From Lysinibacillus xylanilyticus (lineage in GTDB: Bacteria > Bacillota > Bacilli > Bacillales_A > Planococcaceae), in NCBI RefSeq assembly GCF_001183605.1, contig NZ_LFXJ01000002.1, positions 126,501 to 190,500 of the forward strand: a DNA stretch of 64,000 bases, given 5' to 3'. Of the stretch, positions 19,201-28,102 are shown one piece after another. Positions within the stretch are counted from its first letter, which is position 1, and each line of letters begins with the position of its first letter. A model generated the notes under the pieces. The model was given only the letters and a program-made list of their open reading frames with translations, did not search any database and was not told the origin of the DNA. A program made the position numbers and the translations under genes.

Positions 19201-19347
19201 ATGGCAAAAAAGGTCGTTCTAAATTGCGAAAAATGCGGATCGAGAAATTATACGTTTCCAGCTAAGGAAGATGCAACTGTACGCCTCGAATTAAAGAAAT
19301 TTTGCTCGCATTGCAATGAACATACAGTGCATAAACAAACGCTATAA
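19201..19347 (+). CDS. rpmG: 50S ribosomal protein L33
   Basis: 48 residues: MAKKVVLNCEKCGSRNY at the start, CSHC near the end. The two CxxC pairs form a zinc ribbon, so this is the zinc-binding type. AAAGGTGATT precedes the ATG. It lies between sigH and secE, as in other Bacilli. Confidence 0.95.
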   Translation: MAKKVVLNCEKCGSRNYTFPAKEDATVRLELKKFCSHCNEHTVHKQTL

Positions 19348-19395
19348 AATAATTTCTAAATAGACAGATATGATTGATTCGGAGGTTAGGCTAGA

Positions 19396-19581
19396 ATGGG
19401 TAAGATTAAAGGCTTTTTCAGCAATGTAATGTCGGAAATGCGCAAAACAAGCTGGCCAAAAAGTAAAGAACTGACGAAATATACAGTCGTTGTAATTTCA
19501 ACTGTTGTAATTATGGCTTTATTTTTTGTGGTAGTAGACTTAGGTGTTTCATCATTATTCCGCTGGTACTTAGATTTATAA
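19396..19581 (+). CDS. secE: SecE, preprotein translocase subunit
   Basis: 61 residues. An amphipathic N-terminal part ends in the conserved MRKTSWPKSKEL, followed by one membrane segment (about 29-52). Partner of SecY (encoded at 53012) and SecG in the translocation channel. GGAGGT precedes the ATG. Normally nusG follows closely; here a terminator and a repeat separate them. Confidence 0.96.
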   Translation: MGKIKGFFSNVMSEMRKTSWPKSKELTKYTVVVISTVVIMALFFVVVDLGVSSLFRWYLDL

Positions 19582-19613
19582 TTTAGTAAATAGCATGTTA
19601 ATACTTCTGAAAT

Positions 19614-19642
19614 AGCCCGTCATTACAATAAACGGGTTTTTT
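19614..19642 (+). terminator. Intrinsic terminator after secE
   Basis: CCCGT (19616-19620) pairs with ACGGG (19632-19636), extended by G-T and A-T pairs, followed by TTTTTT. Confidence 0.7.
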
Positions 19643-19649
19643 CGTTTGT

Positions 19650-19971
19650 TTTATCTTCATTCAGCAGATCTTTTCTGTGCGAAAGCGAAGCGACAGCAAC
19701 AAATGTTTCTTGTAGCGAAAGCAAAGCGTCAGCTACAGGAGACTCCCATCTCAATAGGTGGTAAGATAAATATGGTTATAATTCCTTTTCTGTGGGTGTC
19801 CAAACGCCTACTGAATGAAGATAAAGCCTCCGGCGGATGTCACGGGTTTTTAAAGGAATGAATACGAGGATGTTAGCCTAAAACCTTCGCATCCTGCGAA
19901 AACGGCTAACTGACCTGCATCGTGCAGGCCTAGGCACAATTCAAAATCCGGACGCAATTACGCCAAGGTGA
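19650..19971. repeat. Intergenic multi-hairpin repeat, copy B
   Basis: Opens with a perfect 15-bp inverted repeat, TTTATCTTCATTCAG (19650-19664) and its complement at 19811-19825. The GCGAAAGCGAAGCG core recurs twice between the arms. A 24-base block (19822-19845) is shared exactly with copy A. H1 follows with outer stem GTTAGCC/GGCTAAC (19872-19878, 19904-19910) and inner stem TTCGCA/TGCGAA around TCC. H2 is CCTGCA/TGCAGG (19914-19928) around TCG. A degenerate H4-like segment follows near 19955. The 71-codon frame at 19646 only translates the repeat. Confidence 0.85.
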
Positions 19972-20081
19972 AATTGAAGAAGTGAACAGCAGTAAAATAT
20001 TCTCAATATGGTAAGTATGCTACTAGGGATAGTATGAGGGTAGCGATAGATGACTATGCTAGATTTGGTATATATCATCAG

Positions 20082-20115
20082 GCTTTCGCTAGCTATTAGC
20101 GAAAGCTATGTTTTT
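20082..20115 (+). terminator. Hairpin with T-rich tail upstream of nusG
   Basis: GCTTTCGCT (20082-20090) pairs perfectly with AGCGAAAGC (20098-20106), followed by TATGTTTTT. It may be a terminator or another copy of the GCGAAAGC repeat core. The rest of 19972-20217 shows no gene and no convincing promoter. Confidence 0.5.
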
Positions 20116-20217
20116 CTAATGAGCAGTTTGTGAAAAGAGTAAAGAGTGCGCTTAGCATATTCGATTCATTTTCACTTTTATTTGTAAGGGAGGGACGGAC
20201 GAGGAGTCCTAGTAGTT

Positions 20218-20751
20218 ATGGAGAAAAATTGGTATGTTGTTCATACGTATTCAGGGTATGAAAACCGCGTAAAAGCAAACCTAGAGAAACGTGTAGAAAC
20301 AATGGGTATGCAGGATAAGATTTTCCGCGTTATTGTGCCTGAACACGAAGAAACAGAAATGAAGGATGGGAAAAAGCGTACAATGATGCGTAAGGTTTTC
20401 CCTGGTTATGTTTTAGTAGAGCTAATTATGACAGATGATTCATGGTATGTTGTACGTAATACGCCGGGTGTAACTGGCTTTATCGGTTCATCTGGTGGTG
20501 GTGCAAAACCGACACCTTTATTACCTGAAGAAGCGGATCGTCTATTACAACAGATGGGAATGACTGACAAAATTGTCGAGATTGATATTTCTGTTGGAGA
20601 AGCAGTAGAAGTATTAGAAGGGCCTTTTGCTCACTTCCAAGGACGTGTTGAAGAAATTGACACCGAAAAAGGAAAAGTGAAAGTTTCTGTCGATATGTTT
20701 GGTCGCGAAACAATTATGGAATTAGATTTTGAGCAAATACAAAAAATGTAG
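20218..20751 (+). CDS. nusG: NusG, transcription elongation/pausing factor
   Basis: 177 residues. NGN domain at the N-terminus (WYVVHTYSGYENRVKANL through the FPGYVLVE and NTPGVTGFIG motifs), then a C-terminal KOW domain with GPFAHFQGRVEEID. Binds RNA polymerase; in Bacilli it stimulates pausing and can contact Rho or S10. GAGGAG is 11 bases before the ATG. It stands alone, 636 bases from secE, behind repeat B, so it needs its own promoter. Confidence 0.96.
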   Translation: MEKNWYVVHTYSGYENRVKANLEKRVETMGMQDKIFRVIVPEHEETEMKDGKKRTMMRKVFPGYVLVELIMTDDSWYVVRNTPGVTGFIGSSGGGAKPTPLLPEEADRLLQQMGMTDKIVEIDISVGEAVEVLEGPFAHFQGRVEEIDTEKGKVKVSVDMFGRETIMELDFEQIQKM

Positions 20752-20767
20752 TTCAAGTAACTAAAAT

Positions 20768-20800
20768 GACATATGTCTAAGACGTATGTCGCAGATTTTG
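20768..20800 (+). terminator. Probable terminator after nusG
   Basis: GACATATGTC (20768-20777) pairs with GACGTATGTC (20781-20790) with one wobble. A short TTTT follows after six bases, so termination may be partial. Confidence 0.5.
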
Positions 20801-20811
20801 TTAATTACTAC

Positions 20812-20840
20812 TTGCTTAAAAAAATTAAAAGTGGTATCAT
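20812..20840 (+). promoter_or_regulatory. Promoter of rplK-rplA
   Basis: TTGCTT (20812-20817), spacer 17, TATCAT (20835-20840) preceded by an extended -10 TGG. Confidence 0.6.
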
Positions 20841-20977
20841 TTCTAGGTCAGATTGTCATACTTTGGTTTGACGTCTGCAATGATAATTTTAATGTTATCG
20901 GCACTTAGCTGACAGACAGATATTGAGTGGGAGGGGTAACCCTATTACCACATCACGGACTTAAGGAGGTGTGTCTC

Positions 20978-21403
20978 GTGGCTAAAAAAGTTATTAAGGT
21001 TGTTAAACTTCAAATCCCTGCTGGTAAAGCAAACCCAGCTCCGCCGGTTGGTCCTGCATTAGGTCAAGCAGGTGTGAACATCATGGGATTCTGTAAAGAA
21101 TTCAACGCGCGTACTGCAGATCAAGCTGGTCTTATTATTCCAGTTGAAATTTCAGTATTCGAGGACCGTTCATTCACTTTCATTACAAAAACTCCGCCTG
21201 CAGCAGTTCTACTTAAAGTAGCAGCTGGTATCCAATCTGGATCTGGTGAACCAAATCGTAAAAAAGTGGCAACGGTTAAACGTGATAAAGTTCGCGAAAT
21301 CGCTGAAACTAAAATGCCAGACCTTAACGCTGCTTCAGTAGAAGCTGCTATGTTAATGGTTGAAGGTACTGCACGAAGCATGGGTATTGTTATCGAAGAC
21401 TAA
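20978..21403 (+). CDS. rplK: 50S ribosomal protein L11
   Basis: 141 residues, standard length. [19 protein letters not shown] is the proline-rich N-terminal region that forms part of the thiostrepton site. The C-terminal domain binds 23S rRNA and is needed for stringent-factor activation. The start is GTG at 20978, seven bases after AAGGAGG. Upstream in-frame codons would add residues absent from the family. Confidence 0.97.
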
Positions 21404-21435
21404 TCCCATTACTTGATGATGTATTTGTTTTTTGG

Positions 21436-21470
21436 AAGGTTGCGGAGTTTCTTTGTGAACGCGCAACCTT
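21436..21470 (+). promoter_or_regulatory. Hairpin between rplK and rplA
   Basis: AAGGTTGCG (21436-21444) pairs with CGCAACCTT (21462-21470). Only TATT follows, so it is a weak terminator at best. It could be an attenuator or an RNA processing site adjusting L11/L1 expression. Confidence 0.4.
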
Positions 21471-21522
21471 TATTCGTGGGAGGTAAAATCCGCTATAACC
21501 ACAATCAAGGAGGAATTATATA

Positions 21523-22221
21523 ATGGCTAAAAAAGGTAAAAAACTGCAAGATGCAGCAAAATTAATCGACCGTAACGCAGTATACGGTGCGCAAGAAGCA
21601 ATCGAACTTGCTCAAAAAACTAGCACAGTGAACTTCGACGCTACTGTAGAAGTTGCTTTCCGTTTAGGAATCGATACTCGTAAAAACGACCAACAAATCC
21701 GTGGTGCAGTAGTGTTACCAAACGGTACTGGTAAAACTCAACGCGTATTAGTATTCGCTAAAGGTGAAAAACTTAAAGAAGCTGAAGCTGCTGGTGCTGA
21801 TTATGTAGGCGATGCAGAATACATCCAAAAAATCCAACAAGGTTGGTTTGATTTCGATGTAATCGTTGCAACTCCTGACATGATGGGTGAAGTTGGTAAA
21901 CTTGGTCGTGTATTAGGACCTAAAGGTTTAATGCCAAACCCTAAAACTGGTACAGTTACTTTCGATGTAACAAAAGCTATCAACGAAATTAAAGCTGGTA
22001 AAGTAGAATACCGTGCTGATAAAGCTGGTATCATCCACGCTCCTATCGGTAAAGCTTCTTTCTCTGCAGAAAAATTAGTAGAAAACTTCTTAACTGTATT
22101 TGATGTAGTGCAAAAAGCAAAACCTGCTGCAGCTAAAGGTACTTACATGAAATCTGTAAACGTTACAACTACAATGGGTCCAGCTATTAAAGTTGATGCT
22201 TCAAGCGTAGCAGTAAAATAA
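21523..22221 (+). CDS. rplA: 50S ribosomal protein L1
   Basis: 232 residues. The two-domain L1 fold is recognisable from [20 protein letters not shown] and the C-terminal [16 protein letters not shown]. Binds the mobile L1 stalk of 23S rRNA. In many bacteria L1 also represses its own operon. AAGGAGG precedes the ATG. Confidence 0.97.
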   Translation: MAKKGKKLQDAAKLIDRNAVYGAQEAIELAQKTSTVNFDATVEVAFRLGIDTRKNDQQIRGAVVLPNGTGKTQRVLVFAKGEKLKEAEAAGADYVGDAEYIQKIQQGWFDFDVIVATPDMMGEVGKLGRVLGPKGLMPNPKTGTVTFDVTKAINEIKAGKVEYRADKAGIIHAPIGKASFSAEKLVENFLTVFDVVQKAKPAAAKGTYMKSVNVTTTMGPAIKVDASSVAVK

Positions 22222-22243
22222 TTAAAGTTTTTATGTAAATCTA

Positions 22244-22272
22244 TTGACGGCGCTGTTTATCTATGATAAGAT
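22244..22272 (+). promoter_or_regulatory. Promoter of rplJ-rplL
   Basis: TTGACG (22244-22249), spacer 17, TAAGAT (22267-22272) with an extended TGA. Confidence 0.7.
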
Positions 22273-22284
22273 GGTTGCTGTTGT

Positions 22285-22422
22285 GAATCATCCATTTGTA
22301 CCGTAGACAGTAGGAGTGACTTGTCACTTAATGATCCTACCGAGGACAGCGGAATTCGGATTCTTATTTTAAAGATGATGACTTTCAGCCTCTGCGTCTA
22401 TTTGACCCAGAGGCTTTTCTTT
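22285..22422 (+). ncRNA. Ribosomal protein L10 leader
   Basis: Lies between the promoter and rplJ. ACCGTAGACAGTAGG...CCTACCGAGGAC forms the kink-turn-like stem known as the L10(L12)4 binding site, and the leader ends in a terminator at 22387-22422. Excess L10-L12 complex would bind and favour termination. Confidence 0.85.
22387..22422 (+). terminator. Attenuator terminator of the L10 leader
   Basis: AGCCTCTG (22387-22394) pairs with CAGAGGCT (22408-22415), followed by TTTCTTTT. Confidence 0.85.
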
Positions 22423-22461
22423 TGTCGGTATAAATGACCCATTCTAATAGGAGGTGTCATC

Positions 22462-22962
22462 ATGAGCAAAGTTATCGAAAACAAACAAGCACAAGTTCAA
22501 GAGATTACTGAGAAATTCCAAAATGCTGCTTCTGTAGTAGTTGTGGATTACCGTGGTCTTAACGTTGCGCAAGTAACTGAACTTCGTAAACAACTTCGTG
22601 AAGCTGGCGTTGAGTTCAAAGTTTACAAAAACACTTTAACACGTCGTGCTACTGAAGCTGTTGGTCTTGAAGGAATCAATGACGTATTAGTTGGTCCTAA
22701 CGCAATTGCGTTCTCAACTGAAGATGTTGTAGCTCCTGCTAAAATCATCAACGAGTTCGCAAAGAAAAACGAAGCTTTAGAAATTAAAGCGGGTATTATT
22801 GAAGGAACAATCTCTTCTGTTGAAGATGTTAAAGCACTTGCAGAACTTCCATCACGCGAAGGTCTTCTTTCTATGCTTTTATCTGTACTTCAAGCTCCAG
22901 TGCGCAACTTCGCACTTGCAACAAAAGCTGTTGCAGAACAAAAAGAAGAACAAGGCGCGTAA
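22462..22962 (+). CDS. rplJ: 50S ribosomal protein L10
   Basis: 166 residues. The N-terminal rRNA-binding domain has [28 protein letters not shown] sequence. The C-terminal helix that carries L7/L12 dimers ends in [12 protein letters not shown]. Builds the ribosomal stalk with L12 (next gene) and controls its operon through the leader upstream. AGGAGGTG precedes the ATG. Confidence 0.97.
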   Translation: MSKVIENKQAQVQEITEKFQNAASVVVVDYRGLNVAQVTELRKQLREAGVEFKVYKNTLTRRATEAVGLEGINDVLVGPNAIAFSTEDVVAPAKIINEFAKKNEALEIKAGIIEGTISSVEDVKALAELPSREGLLSMLLSVLQAPVRNFALATKAVAEQKEEQGA

Positions 22963-23037
22963 TTTCATACGCACTATAACTTCCGCGGCTTGACCGCAAT
23001 AAACAATAAAACATTATCCAATTAGGAGGAAATTATA

Positions 23038-23397
23038 ATGAATAAAGAGCAAATCTTAGAAGCTATCAAAGCTATGACAGTTCTTGAATTAAACGATTTA
23101 GTAAAAGCTATCGAAGAAGAATTCGGTGTAACAGCTGCTGCTCCTGTAGCAGTAGTAGGTGCTGCTGCTGGCGCTGCTGAAGAAAAAACTGAGTTTGACG
23201 TAGTATTAGCATCTGCTGGTGCTGAAAAAATTAAAGTAATCAAAGCGGTTCGTGAAATCACTGGATTAGGTCTTAAAGAAGCTAAAGAAGTAGTAGATAA
23301 CGCTCCTAAAGCTCTTAAAGAAGGCGTATCTAAAGATGAAGCTGAACAAATCAAAGCTAAACTTGAAGAAGTTGGCGCATCTGTAGAAGTTAAGTAA
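23038..23397 (+). CDS. rplL: 50S ribosomal protein L7/L12
   Basis: 119 residues. N-terminal dimerisation helices, an Ala/Gly-rich hinge (about 36-53), and a C-terminal domain with [23 protein letters not shown] that contacts translation factors. AGGAGG precedes the ATG. A terminator follows, which would reduce transcription into ybxB and rpoB. Confidence 0.97.
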   Translation: MNKEQILEAIKAMTVLELNDLVKAIEEEFGVTAAAPVAVVGAAAGAAEEKTEFDVVLASAGAEKIKVIKAVREITGLGLKEAKEVVDNAPKALKEGVSKDEAEQIKAKLEEVGASVEVK

Positions 23398-23422
23398 TCT
23401 CGCGTTACTTTTAAACAAAAGG

Positions 23423-23452
23423 AAAGCTCGTCATTGTGGCGAGCTTTTTTCT
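23423..23452 (+). terminator. Intrinsic terminator after rplL
   Basis: AAAGCTCG (23423-23430) pairs with CGAGCTTT (23440-23447), followed by TTT and TC. Separates the stalk operon from the rpo genes. Confidence 0.85.
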
Positions 23453-23473
23453 TCATTCTGAGGAGGCGTGGAA

Positions 23474-24076
23474 ATGTCAGATCACTATTATACGAGTAAG
23501 CCTCAAACTGAGAGTAAACCTCGTCACTGGACATTCAAGTTGTTAGGGCATACGTTTTCCTTTGAAACGGATGCAGGTGTATTTAGTAAAAGCGAAGTAG
23601 ATTTTGGATCCCGTGTTTTGATAGATGCTTTTCAAATGCCTGATATTGATGGTGCGATTTTTGATGTGGGGTGTGGATACGGGCCGATCGGATTATCGAT
23701 TGCCAAAACAAACCCAGACCGTACCGTTTTTATGATGGATATCAACGAACGTGCTGCTGCGCTCTCGCAAAAAAACGCGCAAGTAAACGGTGTTCAAAAT
23801 GTACGGATATTTGTGAGTGACGGACTATCGATGGTTGACAATGATGTGAACGCCGCAGCTATTTTAACCAATCCTCCAATTCGCGCAGGAAAGGAAACAA
23901 TTTTCCGCTTTTACGATGGAGCTTACGATAAGTTAGTGTCATCTGGTGAGCTGTGGGTAGTAATACAGAAGAAGCAGGGTGCACCATCAACGGTAAGTTA
24001 CTTAGAAGAAAAATTTTCTGAAGTCGATGTTGTAGAGAAGAAAAAAGGGTACTGGATAGTACGTGCGAAAAAATAA
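23474..24076 (+). CDS. ybxB: YbxB, RsmC-like rRNA methyltransferase
   Basis: 200 residues, class I SAM methyltransferase. Motif I is DVGCGYGPIG (about 57-66). The catalytic NPPIR tetrad region fits the N-PP-[YF]-like motif of RsmC-type guanine N2-methyltransferases. By family it probably methylates 16S rRNA, but the target is inferred. The ATG at 23474 is seven bases after AGGAGG; a GTG at 23468 is too close to that site. Sits between rplL and rpoB, as in B. subtilis. Confidence 0.88.
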   Translation: MSDHYYTSKPQTESKPRHWTFKLLGHTFSFETDAGVFSKSEVDFGSRVLIDAFQMPDIDGAIFDVGCGYGPIGLSIAKTNPDRTVFMMDINERAAALSQKNAQVNGVQNVRIFVSDGLSMVDNDVNAAAILTNPPIRAGKETIFRFYDGAYDKLVSSGELWVVIQKKQGAPSTVSYLEEKFSEVDVVEKKKGYWIVRAKK

Positions 24077-24095
24077 GTGAAATATGTATAAATTA

Positions 24096-24132
24096 TTGAC
24101 TTGACAAATCGGCTATGATAACATGATACAAT
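24096..24132 (+). promoter_or_regulatory. Promoter region of rpoB
   Basis: Overlapping elements: TTGACT (24096-24101) with TAACAT (24119-24124) at spacing 17 and an extended TGA, and TTGACA (24101-24106) with TACAAT (24127-24132) at spacing 20. The first pair has the better spacing. Confidence 0.55.
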
Positions 24133-24219
24133 GCAAAAATATTATTTTGAGGTCGTATGCCCTTTTTGAATATGATTGTTTTAATGTGGGTATACTTGCC
24201 AAGATAAGTTTAGTTAACC

Positions 24220-24255
24220 GAAAATGAGATCTTTTTGAAGACTCGTTTTCTTTTT
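24220..24255 (+). terminator. Attenuator-like terminator in the rpoB leader
   Basis: GAAAATGAG (24220-24228) pairs with CTCGTTTTC (24242-24250) with one wobble, followed by TTTTT. It lies downstream of the promoter and upstream of rpoB, so it would terminate part of the transcripts. Confidence 0.75.
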
Positions 24256-24297
24256 GTCTTTCGAAATCATACACTATTTGTATGATTTTGCAAAGAC
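24256..24297 (+). promoter_or_regulatory. Second leader stem-loop before rpoB
   Basis: GTCTTT (24256-24261) pairs with AAAGAC (24292-24297). An inner 9-bp stem AAATCATAC/GTATGATTT (24264-24272, 24280-24288) follows after a small internal loop. The outer hexamers recur in the rpoC leader. Confidence 0.6.
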
Positions 24298-24327
24298 CTA
24301 ATATCGCTTTATTGAGGGGTGAATGAG

Positions 24328-27300
24328 TTGACAGGTCAACTAGTTCAGTATGGACAACACCGCCAGCGTAGAAGCTTTGCGCGTATTAACGAGGTGCTTG
24401 AGCTTCCAAATCTGATTGAGATTCAAACGGCGTCTTACGAGTGGTTCCTTGAAGAAGGTTTACGTGAAATGTTCCGTGACATTTCGCCGATCGAGGACTT
24501 TACAGGTAATCTTTCATTAGAATTCATCGATTATTCATTAGGAGATCCTAAGTATGATGTTGATGAGTGTAAAGAGCGAGATGTTACTTACGCAGCTCCA
24601 TTACGTGTGAAAGTACGTCTTTATAACAAAGAAACAGACGAAGTGAAGGAACAGGATGTCTTTATGGGTGACTTCCCATTAATGACAGAGACAGGTACGT
24701 TCATTATCAATGGTGCTGAACGTGTTATCGTTTCACAATTAGTCCGTTCACCAAGTGTGTATTTCCATGATAAAACTGATAAAAACGGTAAGAAAGGTTT
24801 CGGAGCGACAGTTATTCCAAACCGTGGTGCATGGTTAGAATATGAAACTGATGCGAAAGATGTAGTATATGTGCGTATTGACCGTACTCGTAAGCTACCA
24901 GCAACGGTGTTACTTCGTGCATTAGGCTTCGGTTCAGACCAAGAAATTATCGATATTATCGGTGATAACGAATATTTACGTAATACGTTAGAAAAAGATA
25001 ACTCTGAAAGCACTGAAAAAGCACTTTTAGAAATCTATGAACGTTTACGTCCAGGTGAGCCACCAACAGTTGAAAGTGCGAAGAGCTTATTATACTCTCG
25101 TTTCTTCGATGCAAAACGCTATGATTTAGCGAATGTTGGTCGCTACAAAATGAATAAAAAGCTTCATATCAAAAATCGTTTATTTAACCAAACGATTGCT
25201 GAAACGCTTGTAGACCCAGAGACAGGCGAAATTTTAGTAGAGAAGGGTACAGTTCTTGACCGTCGTACTTTAGATAAAATCTTACCGTATCTAGAAGATA
25301 CATCAAAAGGTATCGGTTTCCGCACTTTATCACAAGTAGGTGGAGTGCTTGAAGATGACGTAACAATCCAGTCTATTAAAATTTATGCACCGAAAGATGA
25401 AGCGCAAAAAGAAATCAATATTATCGGTAATGCGTATATCGATGAAGAAGTGAAGAATGTTACACCTGCTGACGTATTATCTTCAGTAAGTTATTTCTTT
25501 AACTTACTTTACCAAGTAGGGGCAACAGATGATATTGACCATTTAGGTAACCGTCGTCTACGCTCTGTTGGTGAGCTTTTACAAAACCAATTCCGTATCG
25601 GTTTATCTCGTATGGAACGTGTAGTACGTGAGCGTATGTCTATTAACGATACAGCTGCTATCGTACCACAGCAATTAATTAATATTCGTCCGGTAATTGC
25701 GTCAATTAAAGAGTTCTTTGGTAGCTCTCAATTATCACAATTCATGGACCAAACAAACCCATTGGCAGAGTTAACGCATAAGCGTCGTCTATCTGCATTA
25801 GGACCTGGTGGTTTAACACGTGAGCGTGCTGGTTTCGAAGTACGTGACGTTCACTATTCTCACTATGGTCGTATGTGTCCAATCGAGACACCAGAGGGTC
25901 CGAACATTGGTTTAATCAACTCTTTATCTTCATTTGCCAAAGTAAATAAATTTGGATTCATTGAAACACCTTATCGTCGTATCGACCATGAAACAGGTCA
26001 AGTAACGGATCAAATTGATTACTTAACAGCAGATGAAGAAGATAACTACTATGTAGCACAAGCGAACTCACCATTAAATCCTGATGGTTCATTTGCTAAA
26101 GACGAAGTAGTAGGTCGTTTCCGTGGGGATAATACAGTATTTAATAAATCGCAAATGGACTACATGGATGTATCTCCTAAACAAGTAGTGTCAGCTGCGA
26201 CTGCATGTATCCCGTTCTTAGAAAACGATGACTCGAACCGTGCACTTATGGGTGCCAACATGCAACGTCAAGCGGTTCCTCTTCTTAACCCAGAAGCACC
26301 ATTTGTTGGTACTGGTATGGAACACGTTGATGCGCGTGACTCAGGTGCGGCTGTAGTAGCGAAATATGATGGTATTGTTGAGCACGTTGAAGCTCGCTCC
26401 ATCAATGTTCGTCGTATTGAAGTCGTTGACGGTAAAGAGGTTAAAGGCGATTTAACAAAATATAAATTACAAAAATTCATTCGTTCTAACCAAGGTACTT
26501 CATACAACCAACGTCCACTTGTAAAAGTTGGCGAACGTGTGAAACCTCGTGACATTTTAGCAGACGGTCCGTCTATGGAAAATGGTGAACTTGCTCTTGG
26601 TCGTAACGTACTTGTTGCGTTCATGACTTGGAACGGCTATAACTATGAGGATGCTGTTATCATGAGCGAACGCCTTGTAAAAGACGATGTTTATACATCT
26701 GTTCATATTGAAGAATATGAATCAGAGTCTCGTGATACAAAATTAGGACCTGAAGAAATCACTCGCGATATTCCAAACGTCGGGGAAGATGCACTTCGTA
26801 ACTTAGATGAACGTGGTATTATCCGTATCGGTGCGGAAGTACGCGATGGTGACATTCTTGTAGGTAAAGTAACACCTAAAGGGGTTACAGAATTAACAGC
26901 TGAAGAACGCTTATTACATGCTATCTTCGGTGAAAAAGCTCGTGAAGTTCGTGATACTTCATTACGTGTACCACATGGTGCTGGCGGTATTATTCTTGAC
27001 GTTAAAGTATTTAACCGTGAAGATGGCGATGAATTACCACCGGGTGTTAACCAATTAGTTCGTGCTTACATTGTTCAAAAACGTAAAATCCGCGTAGGGG
27101 ACAAAATGGCCGGACGTCACGGTAACAAAGGGGTTATCTCTCGTATCTTACCAGAAGAGGATATGCCATTCATGCCAGACGGCACTCCTGTTGATATCAT
27201 GTTAAACCCACTTGGCGTACCTTCTCGTATGAACATCGGACAAGTTTTAGAGCTACACTTAGGTATGGCCTCTCGTTACTTAGGTGTTCATATGGCAACT

Positions 27301-27894
27301 CCAGTATTTGATGGTGCCAACGAGGATGACGTTTGGGAAACAATGGAAGAAGCAGGTATGAACCGCGATGGTAAAACAATCCTGTATGATGGACGTTCAG
27401 GTGAGCCATTCGATAACCGTGTATCAGTTGGTGTCATGTACATGATCAAACTTGCTCACATGGTTGATGATAAACTTCACGCACGTTCAACTGGTCCTTA
27501 CTCACTTGTTACTCAACAGCCACTTGGTGGTAAAGCACAGTTCGGTGGACAACGCTTTGGTGAGATGGAGGTATGGGCACTTGAAGCATACGGTGCTGCC
27601 TATACACTTCAAGAAATCTTAACAGTTAAATCCGATGACGTTGTTGGTCGTGTGAAGACGTACGAAGCAATCGTTAAAGGTGAAAGTGTACCAGAGCCAG
27701 GCGTTCCTGAATCATTCAAAGTATTGATTAAAGAGCTTCAATCACTTGGTATGGATGTGAAAATGTTAACGATCAATGATGAAGAGGTAGAGCTTCGTGA
27801 CTTAGACGAAGAAGAGGATCTTCAACCAGCTGACGCACTTAGCATTGCACCAAAGCAAGAAAAAGAAGAAGAGCCAGTAGAGTCTTTTGAATAA
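24328..27894 (+). CDS. rpoB: RNA polymerase beta subunit
   Basis: 1188 residues. Starts MTGQLVQYG, as in B. subtilis, from TTG at 24328, five bases after AGGGGTGA. The rifampicin region begins near 465 with [11 protein letters not shown] and continues through [13 protein letters not shown]. The residues equivalent to E. coli Gln513, His526 and Ser531 are all wild type, predicting rifampicin sensitivity. [12 protein letters not shown] contributes to the active centre. The leader carries an attenuator, and a terminator separates this gene from rpoC. Confidence 0.98.
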   Translation: MTGQLVQYGQHRQRRSFARINEVLELPNLIEIQTASYEWFLEEGLREMFRDISPIEDFTGNLSLEFIDYSLGDPKYDVDECKERDVTYAAPLRVKVRLYNKETDEVKEQDVFMGDFPLMTETGTFIINGAERVIVSQLVRSPSVYFHDKTDKNGKKGFGATVIPNRGAWLEYETDAKDVVYVRIDRTRKLPATVLLRALGFGSDQEIIDIIGDNEYLRNTLEKDNSESTEKALLEIYERLRPGEPPTVESAKSLLYSRFFDAKRYDLANVGRYKMNKKLHIKNRLFNQTIAETLVDPETGEILVEKGTVLDRRTLDKILPYLEDTSKGIGFRTLSQVGGVLEDDVTIQSIKIYAPKDEAQKEINIIGNAYIDEEVKNVTPADVLSSVSYFFNLLYQVGATDDIDHLGNRRLRSVGELLQNQFRIGLSRMERVVRERMSINDTAAIVPQQLINIRPVIASIKEFFGSSQLSQFMDQTNPLAELTHKRRLSALGPGGLTRERAGFEVRDVHYSHYGRMCPIETPEGPNIGLINSLSSFAKVNKFGFIETPYRRIDHETGQVTDQIDYLTADEEDNYYVAQANSPLNPDGSFAKDEVVGRFRGDNTVFNKSQMDYMDVSPKQVVSAATACIPFLENDDSNRALMGANMQRQAVPLLNPEAPFVGTGMEHVDARDSGAAVVAKYDGIVEHVEARSINVRRIEVVDGKEVKGDLTKYKLQKFIRSNQGTSYNQRPLVKVGERVKPRDILADGPSMENGELALGRNVLVAFMTWNGYNYEDAVIMSERLVKDDVYTSVHIEEYESESRDTKLGPEEITRDIPNVGEDALRNLDERGIIRIGAEVRDGDILVGKVTPKGVTELTAEERLLHAIFGEKAREVRDTSLRVPHGAGGIILDVKVFNREDGDELPPGVNQLVRAYIVQKRKIRVGDKMAGRHGNKGVISRILPEEDMPFMPDGTPVDIMLNPLGVPSRMNIGQVLELHLGMASRYLGVHMATPVFDGANEDDVWETMEEAGMNRDGKTILYDGRSGEPFDNRVSVGVMYMIKLAHMVDDKLHARSTGPYSLVTQQPLGGKAQFGGQRFGEMEVWALEAYGAAYTLQEILTVKSDDVVGRVKTYEAIVKGESVPEPGVPESFKVLIKELQSLGMDVKMLTINDEEVELRDLDEEEDLQPADALSIAPKQEKEEEPVESFE

Positions 27895-27950
27895 TGGGAA
27901 ACGTTAATTCGCATTCTTTGTGAACACGGTCAAAGTTATTTTTCAAATTA

Positions 27951-27984
27951 GTCGGGCAGGATTTAACGCCCTGTCCGGCTTTTT
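27951..27984 (+). terminator. Intrinsic terminator between rpoB and rpoC
   Basis: GTCGGGCAGG (27951-27960) pairs with CCTGTCCGGC (27970-27979) with two wobbles, followed by TTTTT. Confidence 0.82.
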
Positions 27985-28034
27985 CTTTCAATAAATCATT
28001 CTATTTTTAATCTTTTGCTAAAGAGACATGATTC

Positions 28035-28063
28035 TTGCAAACGATTATCGAGCTGCGTAAAAG
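28035..28063 (+). promoter_or_regulatory. Possible rpoC promoter
   Basis: TTGCAA (28035-28040), spacer 17, TAAAAG (28058-28063). It sits downstream of the rpoB terminator. A short palindrome GTCTTTTTAAAGAC (28065-28078) follows. Confidence 0.45.
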
Positions 28064-28102
28064 AGTCTTTTTAAAGACCTATACTAGAGGGAGGTAGGCT
28101 CC

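Noticed and set aside
19646..19861. 71-codon frame after secE
   Set aside because: It translates repeat B, including the inverted arms and the shared 24-base block; no ribosome site and no family resemblance.
25720..25800. Rifampicin-resistance change in rpoB
   Set aside because: The residues at the Gln513, His526 and Ser531 equivalents are all wild type.
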